NCBI GenBank assembly: GCA_028023455.1
Contig: JAQFVV010000205.1
Coordinates: 1,967,353-2,031,352, forward strand
Origin: Epiperipatus broadwayi
Lineage: Eukaryota; Onychophora; Udeonychophora; Euonychophora; Peripatidae
Direction: 5' to 3'
DNA length: 64,000 bases
Positions 61,371 through 64,000 of this stretch are shown one piece after another (the stretch's first letter is position 1; each line of letters starts with the position of its first letter). The position numbers were made by a program, and so were the translations under genes. The notes under the pieces are model-generated. The model saw only the letters and a program-made list of their open reading frames with translations. It searched no databases and was not told where the DNA came from.

Positions 61371-61514
61371 TACAATTTATCCAAACCGCTTCAAACACTT
61401 TTTAGCAACATTCTTTATTTGTACATATATATACACTGACGTTTCGACTGACCTGCAGTCTTATTCAGAGCAAGTTTTGCTAAAAAGTTTTTGAAGCGGT
61501 TTGGATAAATTGTA
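61371..61514 (-). ncRNA. Hammerhead-like motif enclosed in a 38-bp stem
   Basis: Arms 61,371-61,408 and 61,477-61,514 (TACAATTTATCCAAACCGCT and its complement outwards) pair over 38 bp with one mismatch. The interior on the minus strand reads CTGAATAA, stem GACTG, loop CAGGT, stem CAGTC, GAAAC, GTCAGTGTA. The GAAAC and stem II parts of a hammerhead are intact. The CUGANGA box is altered to CUGAAUA. The long arms correspond to an extended stem I. Confidence 0.6.
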
Positions 61515-61809
61515 TTTATAGAATATTACGGCAAAAATAAAGAAAAGTGTGATTTTGATAATTGTTTCCTGTAATGGTGAAAGTTCCACTCATAAATACT
61601 TTTAGATTCTTCTTTCAATAGTTTTTCATCCACTTAAAGAAATTGCAAATATCATATGACTGATAATAAAAAATGACAAGAATTAATTACTTTCATGAAG
61701 TTTTGTATTGCTTTTTATGGCAACAAAAGGAAATTTTCAGTGTTTGTTAGGAAATTTGTGATGATGGCATTTTACTTATGATTATATGGTCATCTTAAAT
61801 TCATTTATT

Positions 61810-61885
61810 CACTAACCTAAAAGTCCCAGATTTGATTCCCATGCTAATATTGTCACTGGTCATACCAGCCGCACCTAAAGAAGAG
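61810..61885 (-). repeat. Probable SINE fragment
   Basis: The minus strand has GTGCGGCTGGTATGACCAGT and GGGAATCAAATCTGGGAC, the latter B-box-like. Its intron-like AG and GT edges are coincidental, and the peptide does not match any ATPase segment. Confidence 0.4.
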
Positions 61886-62190
61886 AGAATACTACTACTT
61901 GAAACATTATGTTATATACTAACTTGTTTGCTTTTACTAACAATTGAATAATTTGAAAAATTTAAATAAATTTAAAATGTTTCAAAGGACATTTAACAAT
62001 TAATTGTAGATGATGGAAATAGTCTGTCATGTAATTGCAAAAAGAATTTCCAGTTTTTATAATGCAAATAAATTTATTTGGATTTCAAATAATATACCAA
62101 CTGTAATAATATTAATTTAGTAAAAAATGAAAATGTTGAAAATCTATTGAATAAATTTTACTAAGACAATAAAACCAATTACTCATGGCT

Positions 62191-62399
62191 TACAATCAAT
62201 ACTTAAGATATCAACAATTTCAATCTGTAGTCAAGACAACCTCCTTTAACAATAAAGGTGATACCATTTTTATCTAAGGTGTGATCGTTAGTGTCTATAT
62301 AAACATATCAGACGATAAAAAAAGGTGGTATCACATTTATTGTTAAAGGCTGCTTTGACTACAGATCGAGCTTCTTGATATCTTAAAGGTTGATTGTTA
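62191..62399. repeat. Foldback element
   Basis: The left arm ACAATCAATACTTAAGATAT, CTGTAGTCAAGACAACCT, TTTAACAATAAAGGTGATAC is mirrored by GTATCACATTTATTGTTAAA, TTTGACTACAG and ATATCTTAAAGGTTGATTGT. Arms of about 90 bp with several mismatches. Non-coding. Confidence 0.8.
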
Positions 62400-63214
62400 T
62401 CATTAATGAATTTATACTGAACTTGGTGTTTTTATGTTTATCATTATTGCATTATGTAACATTTCTCTTCAGTGAATTTTTTTTATAATTGAATAAGATA
62501 TATGATGAATGTTAGTGCATCCATTTAATTGATGACCAATGATTCATCGGTATTAATATTTATACAATAAGATAGTATATATTATTTTATATATAGATAT
62601 CATGAAACAGGTTTGTATTTAAAAAATAAAATATCTGCATGATATTTAAATCATTCAAATTGTATAAACATATAAAACTTGCACCAATGCTAACTGGAAA
62701 ATTGTAGAAAGAAATATAATACATAACTCTACTCAAACCAATAAAACTTCATGCTACAAGATATAATTACAAAGCAGTATAGCTCTAAAAATATTAATAT
62801 CACTTTTATTGCTCATCTAATATAAATAGATGTTTATATAAGCAATTACAAACATGTGTAAAATATTAAATTAACTGAGATATTAAAACTTTATGTGAAA
62901 TCTGTGTAAATTTAAACTTCCCAAGGCAAAGCAAACAATTACTCTTACTTGATTATAATCAACATATTTGGAAAACATCTACGCTAACATGAACTGGAAA
63001 CTATATAAAAAATTATAATGTTTAACAATATGTAAACTCATCAAAATTTGTACCACCTTGTGTAATTACTTGGCAATTCAGAAAAGAGTAGTACCATCTT
63101 TTTGTCTTATTTGATAAGTAATTATACTAGGGGGTGTGAAGCTTTTGGGTATCATTATATGTACTAATTCTTTGTATGGATATTCTCCATATTTGTTGGA
63201 TTATGCAATACAGA

Positions 63215-63975
63215 GAGCGTACCAATAGTCCAACAAGCTCTTAAATACTAAGTGCAGTATGAGAAAATATTTAAAATCTCTATCCAGAACACTCCCATCT
63301 CCAGACCAACTGTTTTGAAGCTTACGGCTCAAGTCAGTGGAGAGCTAGAATATTCTGACACTAGATCTAAAATATAAACTCAAAACCCAGCACTTATTTC
63401 ATACGTATATTTAAGTAGAAACTCTGAATTTTTCAGACATGGAAGTGTCTTTAAATCTGGTAGATCTGAATTCAGTTTTCGAGCTTATGGCTCACGTCAG
63501 TGGCTAGAATATTCAGACACTAGATGTAAAATATAAACTCAAAAACCAGCTCTTATTTCATATGTATATTTAAGTAGAAACTCTGAATTTTTCGGACATG
63601 AAAATGTCTTTAAATCCAGCTATCTAACTTAAATAGCTATATAGGATTGAACTAAATTCAGATCTACCAGATTTAAAAACATTTTCATGTCCAAAAAATT
63701 CAGAGTTTTTACTTAAATATATGTATGAAATAAGTGCTGGGTTTTGAGTTTATATTTTAGATCTAGTGTCCGAATATTCTAGCTCTCCATTGACGTGAGC
63801 CATAAGCTCGAAACCAGTTGGTCTGGAGATGGGAGTGTACTGGATAGAGATTTTAAATATTTTCTCATACCACACTTAGTAATTAAGAGCTTGTTTGAGC
63901 TATTGGTACACTCTTGGTATTGCATTTTTGTAACTATAAGCTTATAAAAGAAATGACACATTATATATGACTTGC
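63215..63975. repeat. Large foldback, family F2, with internal duplication
   Basis: The left arm starts near GTACCAATAGTCCAACAAGC and the right arm ends near CTATTGGTACACTC. Within the left arm a roughly 180-bp block (AAATATAAACTCAAAA, AGTAGAAACTCTGAATTTTT) occurs twice (about 63,368 and 63,528), but only once in the right arm (about 63,690). The centre is near 63,640 (CTATATAGGATTGAACTAAA). Non-coding; the 60-codon minus-strand frame is repeat-derived. Confidence 0.8.
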
Positions 63976-64000
63976 TTTTTTGATTATGTGGATTATGAGC

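Larger units (their letters stand above)
52836..64000 (-). other. Upstream ATP13A1 intron, no exon found
   Basis: This should be intron 5' of exon A. I searched by eye on the minus strand for the TGDNPLTACHVA-type hinge exon and did not find it. The content is SINEs, two RTE LINE tails, foldbacks and hammerhead-like motifs. Stretches 53,100-54,130 and 54,260-56,600 are AT-rich with no recognisable feature. Confidence 0.55.

Noticed and set aside
61810-61885. Candidate ATP13A1 hinge exon (AG...GT edges, peptide with TSDN)
   Set aside because: The peptide GAAGMTSDNISMGIKSGTF lacks the TGDNPLTA signature, and the DNA has a B-box-like sequence, so a SINE fragment is more likely.
1-64000. CRISPR array, bacterial operon or integron-type system
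   Set aside because: No regularly spaced identical repeats with unique spacers, no Shine-Dalgarno-led gene runs; the spliced ATP13A1 exons show the sequence is eukaryotic.

Overview
This window comes from an animal nuclear genome. It is very AT-rich, nearly all non-coding, full of transposon remnants, and has GT-AG introns up to about 31 kb long. The mix of very long introns, tRNA-derived SINEs, Penelope-like elements, RTE-type LINEs, hAT and Merlin/IS1595-like DNA transposons and many foldback repeats suggests a mollusc. A cephalopod is my best guess, but that is inference and no single feature proves it.

The only host gene I recognise is ATP13A1, the P5A-type ATPase (an ER transmembrane-helix dislocase), on the minus strand. 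Eight consecutive coding exons are visible: 52,835-52,732; 52,642-52,550; 45,540-45,444; 14,506-14,307; 12,808-12,694; 12,551-12,355; 10,694-10,552; 1,777-1,666. All have canonical splice sites, and every junction keeps reading phase. They encode about 353 residues, from the C-terminal part of the cytoplasmic catalytic region (including the [10 protein letters not shown] motif) through the predicted membrane helices M5-M8. Upstream exons (beyond 64,000) and the last exons (before position 1) were not found here.

The rest is intronic or flanking. From 1 to 10.5 kb there are foldback repeats, a four-unit inverted array (3.3-4.7 kb), two non-autonomous hAT elements with target-site duplications (5.0-5.4 and 8.85-9.3 kb), SINEs and an RTE LINE tail. 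The 31-kb intron (14.5-45.4 kb) holds two CpG-rich patches (about 17.6-20.3 and 36.2-38.4 kb), a head-to-head pair of Penelope-like fragments with GIY-YIG domains and hammerhead-like motifs (24.0-25.8 kb), two Merlin/IS1595-like transposons (25.9-27.3 and 40.5-42.0 kb), a decayed Penelope reverse-transcriptase gene (38.5-40.4 kb), a second related endonuclease fragment (42.2-42.9 kb), and a repeat that is split here but continuous at 50-51.6 kb. From 45.5 to 64 kb there are large foldbacks, two RTE LINE tails, SINEs and another hammerhead-like hairpin.

The most unusual observations are the set of five hammerhead-like motifs at different stages of decay, one sealed inside a 38-bp stem; the mirror-image Penelope pair; and the CpG-rich patch with a possible first exon inside the giant ATP13A1 intron. 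Most long open frames without a homologue look like chance or repeat-derived frames and are not listed as genes.
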